51,828 nt of DNA from Lineolata rhizophorae (taxonomy: Eukaryota > Ascomycota > Dothideomycetes > Lineolatales > Lineolataceae): positions 1-51,828 of the forward strand of contig MU001704.1 of the NCBI GenBank assembly GCA_010093515.1. The letters run 5' to 3'. The notes below the pieces were generated by a model. That model was not told the origin of the DNA. It saw only the letters and a list, made by a program, of their open reading frames with translations, and made no database searches. Of this stretch, positions 12,116 through 22,999 are shown piece after piece. Within the stretch, counting starts at the first letter, position 1. Each line of letters begins with the position of its first letter. The translations under genes were made by a program, and so were the position numbers.

Positions 12116-13131
12116 TTACGTCGTTGACTTCTTGGCGAACTCGACCTTCAAGATCAAGTGACCGTATCCATCTGCAAAAGGAGTCAGCTCCTATGATCCA
12201 GCCCGCTTGGGGAATGATTTCGCAACTTACAGCCATCCATCTTTTCACACGCTTTAGCAGCCTCGGCGCGGTCCGCGAAGCTGACGAAAGCGAAGCCTTT
12301 GGCGCGCCCGGTTTCGCGATCCTTGGCCAGAAATACGCGCGTGACATGGCCGAATCTCGAAAACATATCGCGGAGATCTTGTTCTTCGGCGAACTCGCTC
12401 ACCTAGAACTAGTGTCAAAAGATAGACGTTCGATCGGAAGCAAAGCATTTGTGTACTCACGTTCGTAACACGCAAAGTCGCCAAGTCATCGCGCTCATAT
12501 CTCCCGCCCATGCGGTCGCCAGTGGCCGCGCCGCCTTTGCGCAAGTGCGGCGGCACATAGCTGGAGCCGCTGGGCCCCAGTCCGCCCGTAGCATCCACGG
12601 CTTCGTCGAGCTCGGCTCCGCCGGGCTCGCCTTCGGGTGCCATGGTATCCTTGAATGGGCACTTGGTCGTCCAGTGGTCGCCGCTGCAGATGCGGCACTT
12701 GATCTTGGCATCCTTCATGGCCAGCTTCTTCTTCTCCGTCTCGGTCTTGTCTTCGGCCGAGGCCTTCCAGTTGGCCATGGGACGGAAGACGATGTTCTCG
12801 GCGACGGAGGTGGTGTCAGACTGCGGGCCGGCGGGCTTGCCCTTCTCGGCGCCAAACTTGGTCCAGTGTTTGCGTTCGGCGACGCGGGGGTTGACGACCT
12901 GCTTCACGACCGTCTTTTTTATGCGGCGCGTTGTCTTGACCTTCTTGCCGTCCTCCATGCGGTACGTTACGATGGTCTCGGTGCCATCCTTGTTCTTGGT
13001 AATCTGCGACTGTGGGAGGGCGAGGGCATCGTCGTCGTCGTCCAAGGTCCAGTCGGTCATGCGCCTGGCATCTGTGAGATTCGACGTTTCTCGCGAAGGG
13101 GAGAGGGGCTTACGCTGCAGCTTTGGCCATA
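12116..13131 (-). CDS. TIF35: Translation initiation factor eIF3 subunit G
   Basis: RNA-binding subunit of eIF3, acting in 40S recruitment, scanning and reinitiation in the cytoplasm. Exons 13131-13115 (17 nt), 13064-12461, 12402-12231 and 12171-12116 join in phase to 282 aa. The sequence opens [18 protein letters not shown], then the basic eIF3g core ([29 protein letters not shown]). A CCHC zinc knuckle ([13 protein letters not shown]) follows, then [10 protein letters not shown], and a C-terminal RRM with RNP1-like [10 protein letters not shown] and RNP2-like LRVTNVSE. The last short exon supplies [15 protein letters not shown] start at the internal ATG at 13060 would lose only seven residues. 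I prefer 13131 because the 17-nt exon sits in good start context, splices in phase and gives the MxK start of relatives. The MFS gene is divergent 464 bp away. Confidence 0.92.
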
Positions 13132-13595
13132 CTGGGCAAAACGTGTGGGAATCTTAGTGCGCTACTCGGGAGACTTCGAGGGTCCTTTTGTCTGGGAACT
13201 GTGGCTCTGATGGGGAACAATTCAACGCTCGGAGATGAAGCGGGTGTTGGCGTGGCGGGGTGCAAAATCGCGGCGGCGACGCCAGTGCGCGACGAGCCGC
13301 GTGGCGCAGGCGGCGGCCCGCACGGCCAGGGCCAGTCTGAGTCAGCCGCGACCGCCTTCGGGGCCGGAGAATCGGAGAGCCGGGCGCCATCCGGCGCAGA
13401 GCTCGCGCTGCTTGGCTGTAATTGCTCGAAGCTCCTACGCTTCTGCTGCGGCTCACGCCGTGGGACGCCGAGGCTGAGTATTCTGTACATACGTCGCGCG
13501 CTATAAGTAGCATTGTTCTTAACTTCTTGTCATCTTCGTCTCGCTCTCTTCTTCACTTCTTCCTGCCCGCTCCAACTGTGTTTCAATCTGCCATC
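13132..13595. promoter_or_regulatory. Bidirectional promoter, eIF3g / MFS transporter
   Basis: 464 bp between divergent start codons. The eIF3g side is GC-rich (repeated GCGGCG/GGCGCC stretches). On the MFS side a TATA-like CTATAAG lies at about 13501-13507, some 90 bp before the ATG, followed by a pyrimidine-rich leader (TCTTCGTCTCGCTCTC) typical of well-expressed fungal genes. Confidence 0.6.
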
Positions 13596-15063
13596 ATGGC
13601 CTCGCAAGCGCCGACCAAGGACTTGCGCAAGAAGGTGTTGAGGGTGCTCTTCCTTTCTCTCTTGTTGGATTTGGTAGGTTTCTCTACTCTGCAACATCTT
13701 AAGACCCGCGTACTAATAATCACACCAGATTTCTTTCACCTTCATTTTGCCGCTTTTTCCTAGGCTTCTGGAGTTTTACCGCGACCTGGAGGCGCCCACT
13801 GCGGACGCGAACAGCGCATTGAATCGTGTCCTTCGAGGCTTGAATGCCTACAAAAATGCGTTCGAGCGCCCAATCAACGATCGCTATGACATCGTTCTAT
13901 TAGGGGGCGCACTCGGTTCTCTGTTCTCCTTCCTCCAGGCAGTGGCATCTCCAATCATTGGCAGTCTGTCGGACAAACATGGGCGCAGGACAGCTCTCCT
14001 GTGGTCCATGGTCGGCAACATTCTTTCCGTGGCGCTTTGGGTAGCCGCAACGGACTTCCGTACCTTTCTTGCGAGTCGCATCGTGGGTGGGCTGAGCGAG
14101 GGCAACGTCCAGCTAGCCATGGCCATTGCGACCGACATCAGCGATGAGTCCCAGCGCGGCTCAACTATGGCCCTTGTCGGGGCTTGCTTCAGCATCGCTT
14201 TCACCTTTGGGCCGGCGCTTGGCGCTGCCCTGTCCAACATCACGACCTTTGCGGCCAATCCGTTCGCCACAGCTGCCGGATTCTCCCTGGTGCTCATCGT
14301 CACGGAAACGGCATATCTCTATTTCTGTCTTCCCGAGACACTTCCGACCGCATCAAAGGTGGGGTCGGAAAAGAAGAGCAAGGACGCCAAAGCCCCGAAA
14401 CCTCCTGCTCAAGTGCGGACCAATTCCCACTCGCTCCTAAACTTCACCCATTTCACGTTCATTCTCTTTTTCTCCGGCATGGAATTCTCGCTTCCTTTCG
14501 TAACCTATGATATGTTTTCATACGGTTCGTCCCAGTCCGGCCGTCTTCTGGGGTTCATCGGGCTCGTGGCGTCGATCTTGCAGGGCAGCGTGACAAGGCG
14601 GCTGTCCCCGCTGCGCGTCGTCCAAACAGGGGTGCTCAGCTGCATGGCAGCGATGTTCCTGCTTGCCAGGCTGAACAGCGAAAAGCAGCTGTATGCGGCG
14701 GCGACGCTACTAGCTGTAACGAGTGCGACTGTGGTGACTGGACTAAACAGTTTGAGTAGCTTTGAAGCGGCTGCTGGAGAAAGAGGAGGAAAGCTTGGAA
14801 ACCATAGGAGTTGGGGTAAGTCGATTTGTTTTTTGAGCTACACTTACGTTATAGCCTGTCCAACCTTTCGCCTCACTTAGTTCCTCCGTTCTAACCATTT
14901 TCCAGGGCAAATCGGTCGTTCTCTAGGTCCTCTTATTTTCTGCTCCCTTTACTGGTGGGCCGGTCGGGAGTTCGCATACGCCGTTGGTGGGGCTGGAATG
15001 GTCGGCGTCTGTGGTTTAGTTTTCGGTAGTCTCAAAATGCCAAAAATGGCTGCTGGAAAATGA
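13596..15063 (+). CDS. MFS transporter, MFSD10/TETRAN-like
   Basis: Multipass proton-coupled carrier of the major facilitator superfamily, substrate unknown. It resembles the MFSD10 (tetracycline-transporter-like) branch. Exons 13596-13673, 13729-14815 and 14906-15063 join in phase to 440 aa. TM1 is split by the first intron (LFLSLLLDL joined to ISFTFILPLFPRLLEFY). The TM2-TM3 signature motif A is visible as GSLSDKHGRRTALLW. TM4-5 follow (FLASRIVGGLSEGNVQLAMA, ISDESQRGSTMALVGACFSI). A basic cytosolic loop (EKKSKDAKAPKPP) separates the two six-helix halves. The start is the first ATG, in strong context (ATCATGGCC). The C-terminal exon gives GRSLGPLIFCSLYWWAGR. It may export drugs or organic anions, but this is inferred from family only. 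Confidence 0.88.
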
Positions 15064-16029
15064 TGGCTTTTTCTAGGTTCAAGTCAATTCCATAGACGAC
15101 AAAAGCAATTGGAGAATGTGTACAAGTACAATGATTTTGTGAGTTTGGCCTGGTTTTGCCCTGCACACGTACGTAGTTTTAAATGGAGTATTTGGTGGCT
15201 TTTGAATTTCATCAGTGGATATCACACGTGGCAGCACTTTGCCCTCGTGGATGATAAGTCAGCTTCGGACTCCTCTAGCCTTACCATGGGTTTATGCTTA
15301 GTCTTTGTGCTTGAGGGTTTCGAATACATTTTCGCTATTATCACGTTCCATAAGTTTTGGGGGCTGTTACTACAAGTAACATTATCCGGTCGTGAATGTA
15401 CTTCTAAGAGCTAGAAAACGCATTGCGTTGATGCAAATTGGGTGAGAGTAGAAGCCAACCAGCATTCTATGCAAACCTGCTGTCCTAGGGTTACGAGTAC
15501 AATGCAGTCATTTCTAGCTCACGCCCTCATTCAGTCCATGATTGGCCGCTTACCACATAAGCCGCATGTTGTAAGCTGTGTCGTCGACGCGGTGTCGCTG
15601 AGCAAAGAGTCATCTGCAGTTCTGTGTAACGTGCCGTTTGCGGATGAGATGAATTGATCGCTTGGAACTCATACCAGGCATGCCAAACTGGCGAATGAAA
15701 AAGCGAAATAACGGTGTACGAGCTAATTTGGCTTCTGCTAACGTAAATGGGAGCATCTACACACCAGTTCGTACTCCGTGCACGCGTATTCTACCCCCAA
15801 GGACTTCTATAACATATAGAGTGCCTATTATAGCTTGGCTTTATCGTGCAGCAAACTCGCTACCCGCCTCTTGACTTTTGAAAGGAGTTCTTGTGTAACT
15901 GCAGCGGGTGAGGCTAAAACGAAACACATGGGGTACACCGCACCGCAACAGAAGCAAAACTCCAACTCTAGGCCGGTCTCCAAAGTCAATGTAGAGAACG
16001 AGATGAACGACACTGTTCCCCCCTTTTGA
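15064..16029. other. Intergenic region after MFS gene
   Basis: Nearly 1 kb, A/T-richer than the flanks, with short open frames on the plus strand (15109-15414, 15442-15657, 15662-15874). None has a recognisable domain. It may include decayed upstream sequence of the broken gene that starts near 16030. Confidence 0.4.
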
Positions 16030-17968
16030 CATTACACAGCAAGCATGTCCTCCAGTTTCCTGTTTGAGTTCGGCAGTAGTCTCGTCGAAATTACTGCCAT
16101 GACCGCGCTAATCGAGACCGCGACGGCAGAATCACTCATCTCTAGCGGCCGAAGTGCGGCAGGCATACCGTGTGCTGCAATGAGCAGCTTCGGCTCGATA
16201 TTCATGATCCGTGCTTGCATATCGACATCCACGCTGGCATGGATGAGAAGCACGATTGGTATGCAGAGCGCTCGCGTCGATGCAGCAGTTTGGCTAATCG
16301 AAAATTTGGATAGAACAGAAAGAGGAGTATGGGTGGGTTGTGGGAGTGACAGTCACCACGCAAGATGCCGTTGAGTTCTGGACCATGCTCAGCAAAGACT
16401 AGTTGTTGAATTTGGCTTCCAGGATGGCAATAACCAAGTCAAGAAAATCTCGCTGGAATTTCGATATGCACGCCCTGGGTGATTCCACTAGTACTCCTTT
16501 ACAATCGATATGCCTCTAGAGCGGAACGCACCTCTTCAAGCATACAGGACGTGCATGCGTTTCACTAAGATAATGTATACAAGGCTCAAGCTGGAGTCGA
16601 CTGGATCGCCATCTTTGCGACGGTGGTTAAAACCAGCGAAGGTGGTCCTGGTGGAGAGTGCACCTCTTCCGGATCTAGACGCTAGATTGAATAACCAACT
16701 TCTTGCCGGATCAAAACCAGCGAAACGCCCATCTCGTACCACTCCGGCAGCTGCACAATCTTCTGGATCACATGCATGAATTGGGAATATTTCCTTTCTC
16801 TGCATTATGCATCCAGATTTGCCAGACTGCGCGAGAGTACACTGACAGGAAGTGCCCAGAGCGTTGACATCGTCACCGGCAAGCTACCTCTGCCACAGGT
16901 CCGTGGCGGAGACCGGAAGATCTTGCTCAACGTGCCATTCAATGTTGGCAAATCCCACCTTTGGAAGATGTTTTAGGCCCTAGGCTTTTCCATATGCGTG
17001 GCATATCCTGTTGGGACGTACATAATTCTCTCCCAGGAGCCGCGCATGTGTGCGTACATCTGGATGGGCTTCCAGACGGTCGGTATACTTCCACTTTGTC
17101 ACTAAGACGGACGAGCCTCGATACGCCTTGGTGTTGCCCGTAGTCGAGGCTCGGCGGCCGCTTTTTCATGATTTCAAGTTGCTCGCGCTAGCCGCCGTAG
17201 TATCCGAATATCAGGCACTCACTCACCCATAAGAAGTGTACGCAGACGACCCTCAAGACCCGTTCAAGATCGGAGATTTACTGGGCAACACTGGTCTTGT
17301 TTCTCGAGAAGATTTCAGCTTGAATTAGGAGTTCGGCAACGGTGATGCGTTGAACATCATAGTCGAGGTCGTAAGCGGTGACACCATGCTTTCGAGTTGC
17401 TCATGGCTCCAAGGAATTGCGCTGACGGGCTCCGATCTATACGATTGCTGTGTTATCGCACCTCGACAATCTTCGAGCAAGATGACAATTGTTCCTGTAG
17501 CGCACGCGCTTGTCGACAGCTGGGCTGAAATGTTGCGGGAGACGCCGAAATCAAAGGAAGGCATTTTTTCATGCCGAAGGGCTCCTCCAAGAGCGGTACA
17601 AATGCTTACGGGGACTCGCCCGATTCGGTGTAATGGCAACAACAGGTGGATCAGCCTTCAATCCGACTGGAGTTCGGGTGGTGAGCCAGGCTGTTCCAGT
17701 CCTTGGGAAGCGAAGATGCAGTGTCCCGAACAGCGCCCAAATTACCAAACGGCTCCAGACCGGCGAAATGTTGGTGAGCGTCTGGAAAGTGGGAGACACG
17801 GTAAAGAAGGCGACGATGGCTAGGAGGCTCCTCGTCAACATGATCGGGCGCGACAATTGGGTTCAAGTGGGACTGGCACCAAAAGATGCGGCCCGCACCG
17901 CTCAATTGTTGGCCTTGGGCAACTTTATGCGGGTCTACCAATTCCTACAGCAAACATCCGACGAGTAG
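16030..17968 (+). pseudogene. Broken gene for a multipass membrane protein of unknown function
   Basis: Protein-like blocks in the same order run through all three plus frames, broken by stops and frame changes. Block 1 (16045-16320) is hydrophobic, with SLVEITAMTALIETATAES, AAMSSFGSIFMIRACIS and SARVDAAVW. A frame-shifted DAVEFWTML follows at about 16369. Near 16977-17110 a second hydrophobic block (ALGFSICVAYPVGTYIIL) ends in stops. From 17231 a long frame reads EVYADDPQDPFKIGDLLG, hits a TAG after EDFSLN, and continues as IVEVVSGDTML and TGSDLYDCCVIA. It then shifts at about 17565 to HFFMPKG, and again at about 17680 to QITKRLQTGEMLVSVWKVG, ending at 17968. From memory this resembles an uncharacterised Pezizomycotina membrane-protein family. 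At least two frameshifts and several stops make a working product unlikely. Confidence 0.65.
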
Positions 17969-18670
17969 AGGACAGCTAGCATTCATTGCGCTTTGCGCTT
18001 GCCTGGCTTCCGGGCGACGAAACATGCTTGCAAACTCTTTGGCACAGCCTCCTCGACCTGCAAAGACCGAGGCGGGAGTGAGACGATAAAACGGCGGCCT
18101 ATGGTGAGTTGTACAAATGACACGAACCACCTCTCGATATGTCGAGGGGCTGATAAGGCGACAAGCGGGCCAGGACGGCCGCGACGCTGACACTCGCCAG
18201 TCGGATCTGAAAGCGGACAATGGGAGCCATCAGCAGGGCTTAGGTCCCAATAAGCTCGCAACGCGATCTCCAATAGCAGCAAGTAGCCGGCCAGGGGGGG
18301 GGGGGAGCAAGGAGGAGGCCTGCAGCTCGATAAAGAAGGATGACGGCCTCTGGCAGGGCCTGGTACCCGGACTGTACCCCCGGCACGTGGGTAGGGTGGC
18401 GTCGGCTCGACGCGGGGAATTGGGCCCCGGCCGCGGGCAATTGGGGCATCAATGTCTATCGTGCGCTGCCCTTGGGAGTTGTGCAGTCGAGAAGTAGCCA
18501 GGGGCCGTGACCAGAATCCGCACTGGCTGAGCCATGTTGTGGACTGGAGCTCGTCCGTGGCGGGGCGGGCCCGTTGTCGCCTGGTCGGCTTCCTGAGGGG
18601 TGCGGTGCAGCGGGTGGTCAGCGCCGGGGATGGACCGGGCGACCGAGTCTCGCGAGGTCGGGCGGGCGGG

Positions 18671-18710
18671 CTGTCCACTGCTGTCCACTGCTGTCCATTC
18701 CTGTGCATTG
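18671..18710. repeat. 10-bp tandem repeat, four degenerate units
   Basis: CTGTCCACTG occurs twice in tandem, then CTGTCCATTC and CTGTGCATTG. It sits in the GC-rich region upstream of the kinase-like gene. Confidence 0.8.
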
Positions 18711-19530
18711 CGTGCTGGCGCGCGCGCTGCGGCACGAGGAGCAAAAGGGAAAGGCGGCTCCGGACGAGGTAGCTGGCCGGGCGTGGAGGGAGGAGGGGGT
18801 GTTTTGCGTGGTGTGTGCATGCTACGTGTCCGCCGGCATGGGGCGCTCTGCTCCCGCCCAGGCCGCTGCGAGCCGTCCGAACGGAGGCCAACGCAGCAGC
18901 CCCGCGGCCAGCGTCCGTCGAGTGAAGCAACGCGAGCGCCTGTCCTGTCCACCCGTTCGTCGGCCGTGCGGCCTGCTGATTGTTGCCGATTGACTCTCTC
19001 TGCCCCTCTCCCGAGAGAAGATCGACCTCAGGGCAGGGCAGCGAAGGGAGGGAGCAAAGGCGAGACGAGGCCAGAGGGGCCCCGGTGCCGCCGGCGCCGC
19101 GCGAACGGCGGCTGCGCCCGCGTACGGGTACCCTCGTGCGCTGCTAGTGGTTGCAAATTCCGCTGTCGGAGGTTGCCCTCGGAGCTGTTCGGACGCAATT
19201 GAAGGGGGTCTGACAGGTCGCATCCGTCCACTATGTAGGTATTTGACGGCCCGCCGTGGGCGCCGTCGCTCGACAAGCCGCGATGCGCACGGAGCGTGCA
19301 CGCTTGGCACTGGAGAGTTGGGTTCCTGGGGCGGCTCCTTGGGTTGTGGGAGGCCGGTGTAGGTACTAGTCCGTGCTGCTCCTCCTATGTAGTAGCGTTG
19401 CCTTTGTTGTCACCGAGGCGGCCGAGCAACGGAAGTACTGTTGGATGGCGCTGCCGGGATGGTAAGAGTGCATTTAAGTGCATTAGCGGCCGGCAGCCTC
19501 GCTGTCCCGAGGCCCCCCCTGGGCGCGGCC

Positions 19531-19584
19531 CTCGCCTCCGACCAGCCTCTCGCTTCCGACCAGCCTCTCGCCTCCGACCAGCCT
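19531..19584. repeat. 18-bp tandem repeat, three copies
   Basis: CTCGCCTCCGACCAGCCT is repeated three times head to tail. The middle copy has one change (CTCGCTTCC). It lies about 400 bp before the start codon at 19991, probably in promoter or leader. Confidence 0.85.
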
Positions 19585-19990
19585 CAACCTTCGCCCGCCG
19601 CCGCCAGCGTGGCAGTTCGCGCTCCCGGCTACCTGCTCTGCGTCGCCTTCGCGCCCGATCGGACTGCGTTCTTCGCCGCCTTACCATCGCGCTCCCTCGT
19701 TGCGACTCGATCGGGCTTCCTGTGCCATGATGCCGCTCAACTGAACCCTCGGCGTCCGTCACAATCTCCGAGCCCGCCAGCGTCACGTCGTTTCACAACA
19801 CGCCCCCTTTGTCGAACATGTTCGTCCTGCGATAGCTGAGTAACCGCCTCGCTCGTCACCGTGCCTTTTTCCATCTGGCGTCCCCAAGTATCTCTCGCCC
19901 TCTGCCTCCCACCCTCTCTACCAGGCCTCTCCGACCTACACCGCCTCTGTGCACCCGACCACACCCTCCCACTCTCCGTCGGCCGGCGAA

Positions 19991-22900
19991 ATGCCGCAAC
20001 TTTTTCACTCCGCCGGCGAACCCGCCGACCGCCAGTCCGCCACCGACTTCCCGCCAGTGCCCAAGCACAAGCCCTTCCCTCGATTTTCCTTCCCGAAATT
20101 CTGGCCCAGGAAAGACGATCGCGAGTCCGTCGGCCAAGAGGCCCAGAAAAGCCACGATGCCCCGTCGGACGCTAGCTTTGGCCAACCCGATCAGGCCAAA
20201 AGACCGGGCTCCAGGCAGGGTCTTCTGAACCGCAGGCCCTCCCGCAAAGTCGTTCCGGGCCTGCCTCGACCCATAACCTTCAGGAGGCAGAACTCGGAGC
20301 GTCGGGAGAGGCTGATGCCAGTCCAGCCATGTGCTGCCGAGAGACGCGCCGTCTCGGTGGATAGGAGAGGTGGCGATCACGGAGCTAGGAGGGCCATGTC
20401 GCCGCCGCCCATGAACATGCCATCGCTGTCTGCGCCTGAAGTAGGGCGGTCGGAATGCGAGGATGCGGAGCTGACGGAGATGGAACGGATTGCCGAAGAA
20501 TCGCTGCCCAACGACGATGAGCAAAGGTACCCAGATCAAAGGACCATGGACCAGGAAGGGGAACCGCCACCGGCTCAGGCTACACCGCTAGCCGCTTCCG
20601 GCGTGGACCCTATCGATCCGGAGGACTCGTGTTCCGAGGTAGACGACGGAGCGTTGCAAGTTGAAGCCGATGCCAAGTGGATATTGAATCTGAGCATGCA
20701 TTTCCGTGACAAATCGGACAGAGAAAAGTTCTTCATCACGTATGCCGAGGAGCCCAACAAATGGCGTCGCGTTACCGTCTCCCTTGATTACCGAGACGCC
20801 CCGCCGGAATCTCTGGAGGCGGACCTCAAGGGCCTCCATTTCCAGCGGGATAAGAGTTTCCACATCTACGAGAGCATCCGGGATTCCCTCGCGGACATCC
20901 AGTTCTATGACACCGTCACGAACTTAAAGCTCGTAACCACCCCAGACGGCCGCCTCCATGTCCATGTCACGGAAGATATCAACGAGGTCATTCCCTACCC
21001 GCCTACTAACTCAATATCCCATCTTGACTGTCGCCACTTCAAGGAATCCGACGTAGTGTTCGATTCTCACATCTCGGGATTCGTATACAAGGTGAAGGCC
21101 GGCGGCGTTACGTGCATCAAGAAAGAAATTCCCGGCCCGGACTCGGTCGAAGAGTTTTTATATGAAATTAACGCGCTTCGGACGCTAGGCGGGTCGAAAG
21201 CCGTCATCAATTTCGAGGGCGTCATCGTAGATGATCAAGCCAGGTATGTCAAGGGTCTTTTGATCAGCTATGCGGACCGTGGTGCTCTCGTTGATCTCCT
21301 CTACGACCTGAGGGGTACGAATGAGTTGCCCTGGACTCTGCGGGAGCGCTGGGCTCGTCAGATTATCGAAGGCCTCTCGGAAATCCACGAGTCGGGCTTT
21401 GTCCAAGGGGATTTCACCCTCTCGAACATTGTCATCAATAGCAAGGATGAGGCCAAGATTATCGACATTAATCGGAGAGGATGTCCCGTGGGTTGGGAGC
21501 CTCCGGAGATGGATCCACTTATCGACAGCGGTCAGCGCGTTTCCATCTACATCGGGGTCAAATCGGACTTGTACCAGCTTGGCATGGTCTTGTGGGCTAT
21601 TGCAGCGCAAGAGGATGAACCCGAACGCCAGGATCGAACGGAGCTTTTGCAAGTTCAGACCGACGAGAGGTTTGCCGAAATACCGCAGTATTATAAGGAC
21701 ATAGTTGCACACTGCCTCTCCAGAGATCCTAGGAATAGACTACAGGCGAAAGAGCTGTTGAAGCTGATGGACGATGCCACGGGAGCGGCCCCAGCGGATC
21801 ATGCGGCAGTGCCATTGATTGATTCACGGCACAGTGTTTCGACTCATCACTCCGAAAAGAAGTACATCGATCCTCTCCTGGCCGTTGATCACGACGACAT
21901 CAGTCGGTCCCGCCAGGGCCAGCCTCCCCCAGAGCCTTCTGTAGGCGATGCTTCATACATTAACAGAGCCCCATCGACGGATTATCAATACGATAGCACC
22001 GGGTCCTACGTGCTTGCCGACTCGAGAAGAACGCAGCAGCAGCCGAGACAGCGCGAGGATCTGCCATATCCTCGCGCTATATCGACCATCTCAGTGGCGG
22101 AGAGCGAGCTGCCAGAACTCGTACCGACCGATGCCTCGAGGGAACCGCAGTGGGAACATGTATACGTGGACGGAAACACGGCGAGACTCGTGCAGCGAGG
22201 CTCGTTCCGTATAGACAATCACGATTTTGCCGCGCCGGACCAGACGGACGACGTCGAGTGTCTTTCGGCTTCTGACACTTGTGAAGGCTCGGACGGTGCA
22301 GCCGCCTTCCCCAAAAATGTTGCTGCCAACATTGCCGGCCCGGACACCGTTGCGGCTCAAGCCAAGCCTGCTGGCAATAGCTCTTTCCACAATCGTGCTC
22401 AACGATGCAGGCTACGGGACAGCACCTTGGCCGATCTCGAAATGGAAGTCAGCAAGGATATAAACCCTTCTCAGCACCATCGTAGAGCTTCTGCAACAGC
22501 TCAGAATCCCGATGAGTTCCCGCCTCCGAAGCATCACGATTCGGGCTTCGATGAGCCGCAATCGTCCATAGCACCACCAATTTTTGTCGAGGGCGCTCCA
22601 GACCCCGCTCCGCTCGCGAAAGCTCCGGAGCAAACGCCCGCGTCATCGAGCCAGTCTTTTGTCCGCCAGCCCGTCAACCTCCCGAACATCATTTCGGAGC
22701 GCTCGGCGGCGTACGCCGCACCCTCACATAATTCTCTCGCCGAACCTAAGTCGCCGAAGCCGTCCCGCTCCGCCCAAGCGTTTCCGGCCCCCCGCCCCGC
22801 GACGCCTAAGCGGTCTTCGAAATCGTACGATGCGCTCGCCGGCGTCGGGGGCGGGTTCGGCGGGTTCCTCCCGGCAGCGACTGCGCCGGCGGTTCAAGAA

Positions 22901-22999
22901 GACCGGGTGGCTGCGACCGGGATCCTCGGGGTCGCTGACGGAAATAAGCGGACACCTCCGCGAGAAGCCAGGGCGAAGGGGCTACGCGAGAAGGAGTAA
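19991..22999 (+). CDS. Large protein with a divergent kinase-like domain
   Basis: Single-exon protein of 1002 aa. Residues 1-210 are basic and disordered. A conserved block from about 220 to 355 (AKWILNLSMHFRDKSDREK, WRRVTVSLDYRD, HVHVTEDINEVIPYPP) precedes a protein-kinase fold at about 358-595. A lysine pair is at 376-377 (CIKKE). The catalytic loop reads FVQGDFTLSN, so HRD has become QGD. The Asp (474) and Asn (479) remain, but the usual Lys is Thr. The DFG site reads DIN (Asp492). A helix-rich C-lobe (SDLYQLGMVLWAIAAQ, HCLSRDPRNRLQAKELL) is clear. No canonical glycine-rich loop is visible. The tail (600-1002) is Ser/Pro-rich and disordered. From memory, relatives occur across Pezizomycotina as unstudied kinases. 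Activity is uncertain. The open frame extends upstream, but 19991 is its first ATG. Confidence 0.85.
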   Translation: MPQLFHSAGEPADRQSATDFPPVPKHKPFPRFSFPKFWPRKDDRESVGQEAQKSHDAPSDASFGQPDQAKRPGSRQGLLNRRPSRKVVPGLPRPITFRRQNSERRERLMPVQPCAAERRAVSVDRRGGDHGARRAMSPPPMNMPSLSAPEVGRSECEDAELTEMERIAEESLPNDDEQRYPDQRTMDQEGEPPPAQATPLAASGVDPIDPEDSCSEVDDGALQVEADAKWILNLSMHFRDKSDREKFFITYAEEPNKWRRVTVSLDYRDAPPESLEADLKGLHFQRDKSFHIYESIRDSLADIQFYDTVTNLKLVTTPDGRLHVHVTEDINEVIPYPPTNSISHLDCRHFKESDVVFDSHISGFVYKVKAGGVTCIKKEIPGPDSVEEFLYEINALRTLGGSKAVINFEGVIVDDQARYVKGLLISYADRGALVDLLYDLRGTNELPWTLRERWARQIIEGLSEIHESGFVQGDFTLSNIVINSKDEAKIIDINRRGCPVGWEPPEMDPLIDSGQRVSIYIGVKSDLYQLGMVLWAIAAQEDEPERQDRTELLQVQTDERFAEIPQYYKDIVAHCLSRDPRNRLQAKELLKLMDDATGAAPADHAAVPLIDSRHSVSTHHSEKKYIDPLLAVDHDDISRSRQGQPPPEPSVGDASYINRAPSTDYQYDSTGSYVLADSRRTQQQPRQREDLPYPRAISTISVAESELPELVPTDASREPQWEHVYVDGNTARLVQRGSFRIDNHDFAAPDQTDDVECLSASDTCEGSDGAAAFPKNVAANIAGPDTVAAQAKPAGNSSFHNRAQRCRLRDSTLADLEMEVSKDINPSQHHRRASATAQNPDEFPPPKHHDSGFDEPQSSIAPPIFVEGAPDPAPLAKAPEQTPASSSQSFVRQPVNLPNIISERSAAYAAPSHNSLAEPKSPKPSRSAQAFPAPRPATPKRSSKSYDALAGVGGGFGGFLPAATAPAVQEDRVAATGILGVADGNKRTPPREARAKGLREKE

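Larger units (their letters stand above)
17969..19990. promoter_or_regulatory. GC-rich leader/promoter of the kinase-like gene
   Basis: Two kilobases with high G+C and long chance frames on both strands, such as minus 17983-18930. These are Arg/Pro/Ala-rich in every frame and show no domain. The region holds a 12-G run at 18294-18305, a 10-bp tandem repeat at 18671-18710 and an 18-bp triple repeat at 19531-19584. The element TATGTAGTAG lies near 19386. The final 100 bases are pyrimidine-rich (CTCTGCCTCCCACCCTCTC), as in fungal transcription-start regions. I see no gene here. Confidence 0.55.

Noticed and set aside
12449-13210. 253-codon plus-strand open frame over eIF3g
   Set aside because: Antisense shadow of the well-supported eIF3g exon. 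Codon bias and the conserved protein are on the minus strand.
17983-18930. 315-codon minus-strand open frame
   Set aside because: Arg/Pro/Ser-rich translation in a GC-rich region where several frames are open at once. No domain, no intron signals that extend it, and it abuts the broken gene and leader repeats.
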